From NCBI GenBank assembly GCA_965205225.1, contig CBDBFZ010000002.1, positions 558,001 to 622,000 of the forward strand: a DNA stretch of 64,000 nucleotides, read 5' to 3'. The position numbers and the translations under genes were made by a program. Shown in pieces: positions 44,167 through 51,638 of the stretch (its first letter is position 1; each line of letters begins with the position of its first letter). Source of the stretch: Litorimonas sp965205225 (GTDB taxonomy: Bacteria > Pseudomonadota > Alphaproteobacteria > Caulobacterales > Maricaulaceae). The notes under the pieces were generated by a model. The model saw only the letters and a program-made list of their open reading frames with translations, was not told the DNA's origin and searched no databases.

Positions 44167-44636
44167 TTGCTGGCAACACAGTCACGGGCACGTTTCTGGG
44201 CCGCAGAGATATTGGCAGACGTCATTTCCCCTGCTACAATCTCTCTATTTTTAGACGCAACTTCATTCCCAGATGATGCGGCTATATTCCACCACATATG
44301 GGCATAGATGTAATTCTGCACAACACCCTCTCCCTTGTAATACATATTACCCAGATTGAACTGGGCACGGGCATTCCCCTGTTCCGCAGCACGGGTAACC
44401 CACTCCACGGCAGTCTGGTCATCCTGCAGGACACCCCGTCCATCGGCATACATATTACCCAGATTGTTCTGGGCATAGGCATCCCCCTGTTCCGCAAGGG
44501 GCGTCCATTCCTTGAGTGCCGTCACATAGTCGCCATTATTATAGGCAGCCCAGCCTTTATCAAAATCCACGGCCCAAGCCGGGAATGGGATCAGTGACAG
44601 GAGTAGAAACAGAGATATGATCCATAAAGTTTTCAT
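44151..44636 (-). CDS. Secreted Sel1-repeat protein, copy B (short)
   Basis: A 161-residue paralogue of the unit A protein with the same signal peptide and the same last 13 residues, but only two full and one partial Sel1 repeat. The start at 44636 matches the copy A start (MKTLWIIS), and a longer in-frame start at 44663 is ignored. The difference in repeat number (about 430 bp) shows contraction or expansion since duplication. Confidence 0.87.
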   Translation of the reverse strand: MKTLWIISLFLLLSLIPFPAWAVDFDKGWAAYNNGDYVTALKEWTPLAEQGDAYAQNNLGNMYADGRGVLQDDQTAVEWVTRAAEQGNARAQFNLGNMYYKGEGVVQNYIYAHMWWNIAASSGNEVASKNREIVAGEMTSANISAAQKRARDCVASNYKAC

Positions 44637-44743
44637 AAGGCAATGATAGGCCGCTTTTTTCAAGTGTAAAGACCTTGATCGGCCTGGACTGTTCGGGCCG
44701 CTTATTGATGGCGGTTGGCGCGGCGGGCTTGCATTGATAAGCT

Positions 44744-46052
44744 GGACACCTCGAAGAACAGGGTTTTGGGGCCAGTATAGAGGCGAATTTTATAATCGGC
44801 TCTCAGGTCAGGCTTCATAGAGTGACGAATGCGTGTCCACAGGCGTATTTTGGCATGATTTTGGCCCGCATAAGTGGGGGGTTCCGGATTTTGAACAGAA
44901 TCAGGCTATGGGCTGTCGTCGCTCATGGAAAACGAGGCGGCGGAAGTTGTAGCTTAGGTTGGCCATGGTGATCCGGCCAGCGGCCCTGGCCTGGCCGATT
45001 GAGCGGATCGTGATCGCCATCGGCCCTTTCTCATATCCGAACACATGTTCAACACAGGCACGGATGGAGGAGCGGGTCGCATTGCCGCGCCGAATGTGCT
45101 TTGCCATCGGTTTACCGCGGGGCTTCTTTCGATGGATGTTTGAACGATAGCCCTGCGCTTTCAGCCAGGCTTCGTTTTTGGCTGAGCGATAAGCTGTATC
45201 CGCCCAAACAGACTTTGAGCTGTTGGTGGCATCCAGAACCGATGTCAGTTCGTGCCCATCATAGCGGGCCGCATGGGTACAGGTCTCTCCCCGGACAAAG
45301 CGCCATTTCCGGTCAATACTGATATGGTTCTTGTACCCAAAGTGAGGGATGGAAATGTCGACAAGGCCTGCGTCCTGTTCCCCTTCTGCGGTCTTTCGCG
45401 CCCTGGAATAGCTGACCACCGCTCGTGCGTCGGTGTCTTTCTGTGCGGCCCTGGCAGGATCATCAGGCCAGATAGCGGACGCGCTTTCACCCGCCCTGGC
45501 CCGCTCTTTCTCTTCTTTCCTCATCCGTTGGCGCGGCGCTGACACCAAAGTGGCATCCACGATCTGACCTCCCGTGGGTTTGTAGCCGCGCTTGCAGAGT
45601 TGCTCTTCAAAAGCGGCAAACAGAGATTTGAAAGCACCAGACTGGGTCAGCTTTTCACGGAACAGCCAAATCGTCTTTTGGTCCGGGGTCGGTTCACCGA
45701 TCTCAAACCTCAGAAACCGCAGCCAACTTAAACGATCCCGGATCAGAAATTCCATCCCTTCATCACTCAGATTGTGCATCGACGCCAGAACAAGCACCTT
45801 GAACATCGTGACCGGATCATAGGGTGGCCGACCGCCCTTGGCGCGAACCCCATAACCGAGGGCTTCCATCAGAACAGTTCGGAAAGCCTCAAAGTCCACA
45901 TGACACTCTAGCGCTTCAAGCGGATCACCTGTCGCCGATAAGCGAGCAAGATGATCCGACAAGTCAAACAATCCAGGCGCGTGCATCATAAAATCCTCCC
46001 AAAACCAGTAAATCAGATCACACCACAAAATGCATGGTTTTTAGAGGCCTCC
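44744..46052 (-). mobile_element. IS5-family insertion sequence with 4-bp target duplication
   Basis: A 1309-bp element between units B and C. The ends are imperfect inverted repeats: ggacacctcgaagaac at the left, and ggaggcctctaaaaac read inward from the right. The flanks are both agct (44740-44743 and 46053-46056). Removing the element and one agct restores ataagctggtgacc, the same junction seen intact between units A and B. So the insertion site is exact and the B-C tandem predates it. Confidence 0.88.
44901..45989 (-). CDS. IS5-family transposase
   Basis: A 362-residue DDE transposase filling the element. It has an N-terminal PPYDPVTMFKVLVLASMHNLSD segment. The catalytic Asp in IVDATLVSAPRQR, Asp in WADTAYRSAKNE and Glu in VEHVFGYEKG are present. 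The ATG at 45989 follows GGGAGG by five bases, better than a start 13 codons upstream. The frame is intact, so the element may still move. Confidence 0.92.
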   Translation of the reverse strand: MMHAPGLFDLSDHLARLSATGDPLEALECHVDFEAFRTVLMEALGYGVRAKGGRPPYDPVTMFKVLVLASMHNLSDEGMEFLIRDRLSWLRFLRFEIGEPTPDQKTIWLFREKLTQSGAFKSLFAAFEEQLCKRGYKPTGGQIVDATLVSAPRQRMRKEEKERARAGESASAIWPDDPARAAQKDTDARAVVSYSRARKTAEGEQDAGLVDISIPHFGYKNHISIDRKWRFVRGETCTHAARYDGHELTSVLDATNSSKSVWADTAYRSAKNEAWLKAQGYRSNIHRKKPRGKPMAKHIRRGNATRSSIRACVEHVFGYEKGPMAITIRSIGQARAAGRITMANLSYNFRRLVFHERRQPIA

Positions 46053-46056
46053 AGCT

Positions 46057-46472
46057 GGTGACCTGCGCCTTGAATTAAACTTGTACTTAAAGCCAAATTT
46101 GAATGTCACACATTCAGCCAGTTGAGCGATGTTGAGGGGGTGGAAAGATAATTTGCAAAGGGGAAAGTAAGAAATTAGTTCTGAATTGGATCGGGACGAT
46201 CCTGTTCATATGCGCCATGGACGTCCCGGCAAAGGCCGAGCCATTGACCGGTGTTGCGACCATTATTGATGGCGACACCATTAAAATAGCCGGGCAGCGC
46301 ATCCGGCCTCACGGCATTAACGCGCCCAAGAGCGGCCAGACCTGCGAGGATGCGCGCGCCGGGACATATCCCTGCGGGTTAAGCGCCGCAGGCGCGCTGA
46401 AATATCGCCTTGATCGCCGCCCCGTCATCTGCACTACGCGGGACACGGGTCGTGTATGGCCGCCCTGTGGCG
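46057..46472 (+). repeat. Truncated tandem unit C
   Basis: Third copy of the unit, starting with ggtgacctgcgc and the AT-rich leader. It holds only the first part of the nuclease gene. Similarity ends near 46472, 25 bases from the stop codon of the histidine kinase on the other strand. Confidence 0.85.
46175..46472 (+). pseudogene. Thermonuclease remnant, copy C
   Basis: Homologous to the first ~100 codons of copies A and B. The start codon equivalent is TTA, not TTG. The active-site loop reads GINAPKSG, so both the Asp40-like and Glu43-like residues are lost. One extra base near 46453 shifts the frame after TTRDTGR, and the gene is cut at 46472. It is clearly dead. Confidence 0.88.
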
Positions 46473-46497
46473 GTTGCGCCACTGCGGCGCTGCTTAT

Positions 46498-48147
46498 CTA
46501 CTCGCGCGGCGATGGAAGGCTGACACGGGCCCGCATACCGTTTCCAAGCTCACTTTGCAGATCCAGCTGGCCCCCATGGAGTTCAGCTAGGCTTCGCACC
46601 AGAGAGAGGCCAAGACCTGATCCACGTGCATCCGCATCATACCCTGAACGACCCTGAGTAAAGGGCTCGCCAATGCGGGCAATATCCTCTGCACTCATGC
46701 CCGGTCCCTGATCAGTTACAGTCAGGAGGATTGACCCGTCAGCCTCACGGGCCGAAATCTTGATGGTGCTGCCCTTGGGTGAGAACTTCACTGCGTTTGA
46801 GAGCAGATTGAGGAGAATCTGGCGTGTGGCCCTACGGTCCGCAGTGATCAGTAAGGCGTCATCTTCCGGCACGTCAATGTCAATCATGATTTCTGCCGAG
46901 TCCGCAGAGGGACGGATCATCTTGACCGAGCTCCGAACGACATCGCTGACATCAAATCTATCCAGCACCAGCGTATATTTACCGGCTTCGACCTTGGACA
47001 GATCCAGAACATCACCAATCAGGTCGAACATATACTGACCGCTATCATGGATCAGCTCGGCATATTCAGCATATTTTCCTGGTAGTGGACCGAATAGACG
47101 CGATCGCATCATATCTGAAAAACCGATAATGGCATTGAGCGGCGTGCGCAGCTCATGGGACACGCCGGCAAAGAAGAGCGTCTTTTCATGGGCGTCGCGC
47201 TCAGCAACTATTTGAGCACGGCGCAAGGCTTCGAGCTGCTCAGCTTCATTTGTCCGGTCCAGAACATGCAAAAGCAGGCCACCCGCAGAGAGGGGGGCAA
47301 TGCTCATGTCAAAACTGGTTGATGATCCATCAGAATTTCGCACGCTCACCCGCGTCATCGCCGCTTGATCAGTCCCGCGTGCCAATCGCGCAGCATCCAG
47401 CATTGCCATACTGGCATCGCCCCCGCCGGCCATATCACCCAGCAAAATATCCTTGCTCAGACTGTCCAGTCCAAACTGTGCCCGGGCTGCGCCATTGGCA
47501 TCAACCAGTCGGTCATCCGAACCAAATTCGATGAGCCCTCCTGCAATCGCATCCCCCCAGCGGCCGATGGAGACGCCGCCTGAGGCCGCAAGATCAGAAT
47601 CCTGAGCCTGAGTCTGAGCCTGAGCCTGAGCCTGAGCCTGAGTTCCAGAAATCATGGCCGCAATGGTCAAGGCCAGCGTTCCCGCCGTACCGAGCATCGC
47701 CAAAAGACCGATCCCGGCATCGGATAACGGTGAGTCGCCCAGTCCGGTGAGGCTTAGTGACAGAAAGGTCGCCACGAGTGCGAGGACGGCGAGCATGAGC
47801 GCTTCGACAAGCTGTTCACGCGTGAACAGCATGGCGATCGCCGGAATGCAGAGGAAAGTTATGGCCAGGGGGAACAGACCGCCAATCAGCGTGGCAATAA
47901 TGGCGAAACCCGTCCAGAGCGACAGCAATATAATTTGCGACCATGTTCGGTGCAGAGCGGGTATCAATAGAAGAGACAGAATCGCGGGGACGGTTAGGTA
48001 CAAAGCCATCTTGGCAACCAGGTCGATATTACCCGTTGCAAATATGGCAGCCGCAGCCCCGGTGACCATAACCGCAAGCCAAATCAGCATGGGGCCTATC
48101 AGGCGCGGTCCCAGCGACATGTCGACAACTTGACTCATATCTCTCAC
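46498..48147 (-). CDS. Membrane histidine kinase, DivJ-like
   Basis: A 549-residue sensor kinase with about six helices (residues 15-170), a repetitive Ala-Gln linker, a PAS-like domain (~195-300), HisKA with H-box GVSHELRTPLNAIIGFSDMM, and HATPase with N-box LLNLLSNAVKFS, DQGPGMS and GSGLGLSLV. The helix after the H-box (LFGPLPGKYAEYAELIHDSGQ, then DLIGDVLDLSKVEAGKY) closely follows the DivJ/PleC class that controls the DivK-CtrA cell-cycle pathway. The membrane region and length favour DivJ. No response regulator is adjacent. The assignment rests on motif resemblance. Confidence 0.8.
   Translation of the reverse strand: MRDMSQVVDMSLGPRLIGPMLIWLAVMVTGAAAAIFATGNIDLVAKMALYLTVPAILSLLLIPALHRTWSQIILLSLWTGFAIIATLIGGLFPLAITFLCIPAIAMLFTREQLVEALMLAVLALVATFLSLSLTGLGDSPLSDAGIGLLAMLGTAGTLALTIAAMISGTQAQAQAQAQTQAQDSDLAASGGVSIGRWGDAIAGGLIEFGSDDRLVDANGAARAQFGLDSLSKDILLGDMAGGGDASMAMLDAARLARGTDQAAMTRVSVRNSDGSSTSFDMSIAPLSAGGLLLHVLDRTNEAEQLEALRRAQIVAERDAHEKTLFFAGVSHELRTPLNAIIGFSDMMRSRLFGPLPGKYAEYAELIHDSGQYMFDLIGDVLDLSKVEAGKYTLVLDRFDVSDVVRSSVKMIRPSADSAEIMIDIDVPEDDALLITADRRATRQILLNLLSNAVKFSPKGSTIKISAREADGSILLTVTDQGPGMSAEDIARIGEPFTQGRSGYDADARGSGLGLSLVRSLAELHGGQLDLQSELGNGMRARVSLPSPRE
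47601..47642. repeat. Hexanucleotide repeat in the kinase linker
   Basis: Seven copies of cctgag (one is tctgag) encode the (Ala-Gln)n linker between the membrane region and the PAS-like domain. Copy changes would alter linker length without frameshift. Confidence 0.9.
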
Positions 48148-48287
48148 TAACTACAAATTTTAAACATAAAAGGGCAGTTTTCAGCGTTATTGCTACCGAA
48201 TTCGTGTCTCAGGGGAGTTCTGAACGGCTATTTCCCCCAATTTCACGGTGGTTGAACGGCCTACTTTCACGCCCTATCTGCAGGGCG

Positions 48288-48716
48288 ATGACGGATATGC
48301 AAACATGGCCTGACGATGTCTCAGAGCTGATTGAGGATTTCGCCTTCCTGGATGGTTGGGAAGAGCGTTACATGCATGTCATTGACCTCGGTAAGGCTAT
48401 GGAGCCCTTACCCGAAACTGACCAGATTGAAGCCAATAAGGTGCGCGGCTGCGCCTCTCAGGTCTGGCTGGTGAGCCACCGAAATGCCAATGGACATCTG
48501 GTCTTCAAGGGCGATTCTGACGCCCATATCGTGAGCGGCCTCGTCGCCATTGCTGTGCAAGTCTTTTCCGACAAGCCGGACATGGTGATCCGCGATCTCG
48601 ATATGGAGGCTTTGTTCGAAGCTCTGGGCCTGTCCGAACATCTCTCAACCCAGCGTGTCAACGGGCTGCGCAGCATGGTCGCCCGGATCAAACGAGAAGC
48701 AGGCGCGGCGGCCTAA
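48288..48716 (+). CDS. sufE: SufE-family cysteine desulfuration protein
   Basis: A 142-residue SufE that accepts sulfur from SufS-type desulfurases for Fe-S cluster assembly. It has the sulfur-accepting Cys in NKVRGCASQVWLV, FKGDSDAHIVSGLVAI and GLSEHLSTQRVNGLRSMV. The ATG at 48288 is used. The ATG at 48297 is also possible, and neither has an ideal ribosome binding site. No suf genes are adjacent, as is common for stand-alone sufE. It diverges from the kinase gene and overlaps the convergent small gene by four bases. Confidence 0.93.
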   Translation: MTDMQTWPDDVSELIEDFAFLDGWEERYMHVIDLGKAMEPLPETDQIEANKVRGCASQVWLVSHRNANGHLVFKGDSDAHIVSGLVAIAVQVFSDKPDMVIRDLDMEALFEALGLSEHLSTQRVNGLRSMVARIKREAGAAA

Positions 48717-48910
48717 CCAAAGGCAGGCGCTTCGCTATCAGCCTCATATTCGCCGCGCATTTTCAAAAGTTCCGCATAGGTCAATCCAGCCATCGCCATA
48801 CTCATCGCTGAACTGATGATAAGGATGACGGCTTGCAGCGCTGAAAACAGCGCGACACTGACTGGGCTGGCGTCCGCATCCATATTCACGGCCTGTAGCA
48901 CCAGCGTCAT
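48713..48910 (-). CDS. Small membrane protein, 65 aa
   Basis: One membrane segment (ALFSALQAVILIISSAMSMA) followed by an acidic tail. The frame stays open upstream to beyond 49017, but without a usual start codon, so a longer form cannot be excluded (upstream residues would read KYDWQRRDYCQFEIGDVLGA). It is read in the same direction as the HNH gene and the small protein before it. No family is recognised. Confidence 0.45.
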   Translation of the reverse strand: MTLVLQAVNMDADASPVSVALFSALQAVILIISSAMSMAMAGLTYAELLKMRGEYEADSEAPAFG

Positions 48911-49016
48911 GCCGCCTGTAGCGCCCAGAACATCGCCAATTTCAAATTGACAATAGTCTCTGCGCTGCCAGTCATACTTACGAATCTTCGGACATGCGCG
49001 CTCGCTAATCTTTATG

Positions 49017-49178
49017 TCAGCGCTTCTTCGGCCAATCTTTGGTCACGCGGATGATCATATCAATGCCGAGAGCTGCAATGAGTCCCGCCATGACGGCGAA
49101 GATGGGATGGCGCAATGCGAACAGGCTCATAATGCCGATACCGACGCCAAGAATGATTGCATAGGGATGAAGTCTCAT
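49017..49178 (-). CDS. Small membrane protein, 53 aa, coupled to the HNH gene
   Basis: Starts at ATG 49178, overlapping the TGA of the HNH gene as ATGA, which strongly suggests translational coupling. It encodes two hydrophobic stretches (YAIILGVGIGIMSLFAL and IFAVMAGLIAALGIDMII) and a basic end (TKDWPKKR). No family is recognised. Confidence 0.7.
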   Translation of the reverse strand: MRLHPYAIILGVGIGIMSLFALRHPIFAVMAGLIAALGIDMIIRVTKDWPKKR

Positions 49179-49768
49179 GCCCTAAGTTCGACGTCCCAGT
49201 AGAGATAGTCAAGCCAACTCTCATGAAGATAGTTGGGCGGGAAACGCCGCCCTTGCGTCTGCAACTGATACATGGTCGGACGCCGGGGTTTTACCATCGG
49301 GTACATTCCGGCTTCTTTCGGACGCCGCCCGCCCTTGCGCATGTTGCAGCTCGAACAGGCGGCAACAATATTTGACCAGCTCGTCTTACCGCCCAATCGG
49401 CGCGGCAGAACATGGTCAAAAGTCAGCTCGTCCGGCGATGCACAATAGACGCATCGAAAGCCGTCCCGCAGAAACAGGTTGAAGCGGGTAAAGGCTGGCA
49501 TACGGTTCTGCGGAACGTAATCCTTGAGGGCGACAACCGATGGCATCTGCATCTCGAAGTTCGGGCTTCGAACACATTGTTCGTAATGGTCGACGACATT
49601 AACCCGATCCAGGAAAACGGCCTTGATCGCGTCCTGCCAGGACCAGAGCGAAAGCGGGAGGTAAGAGAGCGGCTGATAATCCGCGTTCAGGATCAAGCAG
49701 GGATAATTGCCCTGACTTACAGGCAGAGCCCCAATCAGAGCTTCAGCTGTAACCGGTGACGCACTCAT
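49175..49768 (-). CDS. HNH endonuclease family protein
   Basis: A 197-residue protein with a conserved N-terminal part (CLILNADYQPLSYLPLSLWSW) and an HNH core. The core has FRDGFRCVYCA (first Cys pair), ELTFDHVLPRRLGGKTSWSNIVAACSSCN (HNH plus second Cys pair) and RKGGRRP. This is the common chromosomal HNH type found in most alphaproteobacteria, with no sign of mobility. The ATG at 49768 has GGAGG six bases upstream. The role is unknown and may be in DNA repair. Confidence 0.9.
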   Translation of the reverse strand: MSASPVTAEALIGALPVSQGNYPCLILNADYQPLSYLPLSLWSWQDAIKAVFLDRVNVVDHYEQCVRSPNFEMQMPSVVALKDYVPQNRMPAFTRFNLFLRDGFRCVYCASPDELTFDHVLPRRLGGKTSWSNIVAACSSCNMRKGGRRPKEAGMYPMVKPRRPTMYQLQTQGRRFPPNYLHESWLDYLYWDVELRA

Positions 49769-50122
49769 GAAGGGCCTCCCCAGAAAAGTGGCCGGTAGAA
49801 TAAAGTGTCATGTGCGTTGGAAGTACTGAAAGCTATAAGCTCCATATCGAATCGTGAGCCTAGCTATGCCAAAAAACGGATGGCTGACAAGGCACAGCTC
49901 CATGACAGTCCGTGTCGCCAAGCTGTCACAAAGCTGGCCATATCTCAGAAACGCCCATCAGAGGTCATTCACATTAGATGATTAGGCCACATCAAATGAT
50001 TAGGCGCATTGAAGTGGATGGCCCTACCCCGTGATTGCCATGATGATTCATGTCGGTTTCATATCTGTTGTGATGGCGCTTGCAGCGATTTCGCCTACAG
50101 AGGCTCAGCATCCACCCAAGGG
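49769..50122. other. Intergenic region between HNH and ppx genes
   Basis: No clear gene. tgattaggc occurs twice within 20 bases near 49976-50004. A possible short gene lies at 50040-50126 (listed separately). Otherwise I see nothing I can name. Confidence 0.4.
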
Positions 50123-50126
50123 TTAA
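50040..50126 (+). other. Possible 28-aa secreted peptide ORF
   Basis: ATG 50040 to TAA 50126 encodes MMIHVGFISVVMALAAISPT then EAQHPPKG, which resembles a signal peptide with a very short mature part. It overlaps the ppx stop by four bases on the opposite strand. No clear ribosome binding site is present. It could be chance. Confidence 0.2.
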
Positions 50127-51613
50127 TCAAGAGCGAGTCTGTCCGCGAGCTTGCGTAGCCGAAACTCGACCTGTTCAGTCATCAAATCCGGGACATCGCT
50201 GCGCAGGACTAGTTCACCCTCTTCGTTCGACAAATGCAGCGCATCAACCAGATCAGGCGTTCGGCCCGTTGCCACAATTGCCAACCGTATGACGTCACCC
50301 AGCGCGCCTGCCGCAGCAATCTGATCCTCATTCAGCAACCGGTCTACAGCAGGGACATTGGGCGGTTTACGGTTCCGCGAGACGGAACGGAACAGGGTCA
50401 GAGCCAGCCAGACTCGCTCCGGGTGAGAGAGACCTGAAATCGGCGCATAGAGAACATCTTCAAAGATCAACTCGGCGCGATAATCCGGGTGAAGATTTTT
50501 GCCCAAACCCGCCAGTAGGCAGGCCGCCTGACGTAAACGCCGGTCTGTCCGCTTATTGAAAGCTGTCGGCAGCAAGTCAGTAATGGCTTCGACAAAGGCC
50601 ATGAGCGGCGGGCCGAACAATTCTGATTGCAGAAACCCGGACGCGAAATCCCGGCAACCATCCAACAATGCATCGCGGGCCTGCACTGATTTCGGGAGGT
50701 GGTCGAACACAAGCCCTTCGCGTAGGCCTGTCAGTGACACTTCGATCTGGCGCGGTTGCACGACCCGGATCAACCGCTCCAGCAACAGTCCTGAATAGGG
50801 CAGTGTTTCCGCACGCCGCAATCGCAGTCCCGGCCAGTTAAATAATTGTTTCCGGCCCTCATTATAGGCCCAGCGTGCCAGCAGGGCCGCATCAAGCGGA
50901 TCAAGGGCATAGTTCTGCATTGTCTTAAGCGGGTAGAGCGAGCGGTTCATATGGATCGCGGTCAGGTTTCGCCACGCCCCGCCGATCAAATAGAGTGTTT
51001 TCATGTCAGAGAATGCTGCTGGCAGGTCCGCCAATCCCGCATCAATCTCCGGGATTAACGCCTTATAATCAGCCTTGCGCAAATCGCGGCCGACAGCGTC
51101 AAAGGGCCCAAGGGGTAGCGAGATACGCTTGCCGGGCTTCTGATCATCAATCCGGATCAACTCCAGCGATGCACCGCCAAGGTCAGCCGCCAGTCCCGCC
51201 GCGTCTGGATCTCCTGACAGCAGGCCGAGAGCCGACAGCCGAGCCTCTTCCTTGCCCGATATAGGCACCACGTTCAGACCCGTATGCCGCCGGATATCCT
51301 TGATGAAATCTGCCGCGTCCTCGGCCTCACGCATGGCCGCCGTGGCCCCGATCAATATGTCTTTCAAACCGCGCGCATCTGCGATCGATTTGAACCGTGA
51401 GAGACTGTTCAGAGCGAGGCGCTTGCCATCGTCCGACAGGCGTCCTGTTTCCTTCAAGTCTCGGCCCAGGCCGGCCAGAACCTTCTCATTATAAACGGGG
51501 GTGAAATGTGAGCCGTAAATATCGTAAACGACAAAGCGGATCGAGTTTGATCCGATATCAAGAACGCCGGCCTGTTCAGGACCTGTCTCAGGAACATTAA
51601 ATGGATCGGTCAG
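50123..51613 (-). CDS. ppx: Exopolyphosphatase / guanosine pentaphosphate phosphohydrolase
   Basis: A 496-residue Ppx/GppA-family enzyme of the actin-like ATPase fold that removes terminal phosphates from polyphosphate (and may act on pppGpp). The phosphate-1 loop VLDIGSNSIRFVVYDIYG is encoded from about 51561, upstream of the first usual start (TTG 51457). That start would delete it. The frame is open from there up to the ppk stop and contains no ATG, GTG or TTG. CTG at 51613 gives a natural N-terminus (M-TDPFNVPETGPEQAG) and the normal family length. Phosphate-2 region LAADLGGASLELI and the C-terminal HD-like domain are present. It lies 25 bases after ppk1 in one operon. Confidence 0.85.
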   Translation of the reverse strand: MTDPFNVPETGPEQAGVLDIGSNSIRFVVYDIYGSHFTPVYNEKVLAGLGRDLKETGRLSDDGKRLALNSLSRFKSIADARGLKDILIGATAAMREAEDAADFIKDIRRHTGLNVVPISGKEEARLSALGLLSGDPDAAGLAADLGGASLELIRIDDQKPGKRISLPLGPFDAVGRDLRKADYKALIPEIDAGLADLPAAFSDMKTLYLIGGAWRNLTAIHMNRSLYPLKTMQNYALDPLDAALLARWAYNEGRKQLFNWPGLRLRRAETLPYSGLLLERLIRVVQPRQIEVSLTGLREGLVFDHLPKSVQARDALLDGCRDFASGFLQSELFGPPLMAFVEAITDLLPTAFNKRTDRRLRQAACLLAGLGKNLHPDYRAELIFEDVLYAPISGLSHPERVWLALTLFRSVSRNRKPPNVPAVDRLLNEDQIAAAGALGDVIRLAIVATGRTPDLVDALHLSNEEGELVLRSDVPDLMTEQVEFRLRKLADRLALD

Positions 51614-51638
51614 ATGACGGCTCTGTCTGTCAGCATGG

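Larger units (their letters stand above)
41912..44743 (+). repeat. Tandem unit B of the nuclease/membrane/Sel1 array
   Basis: Second and most complete copy: leader, thermonuclease, intact membrane-protein gene, about 200 bases absent from unit A, and the convergent Sel1 gene. It starts with ggtgacctgcgc at 41912, has the same 12-mer at the nuclease stop (42714), and ends at agct 44740-44743, where an IS5-family element is inserted. Confidence 0.85.
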
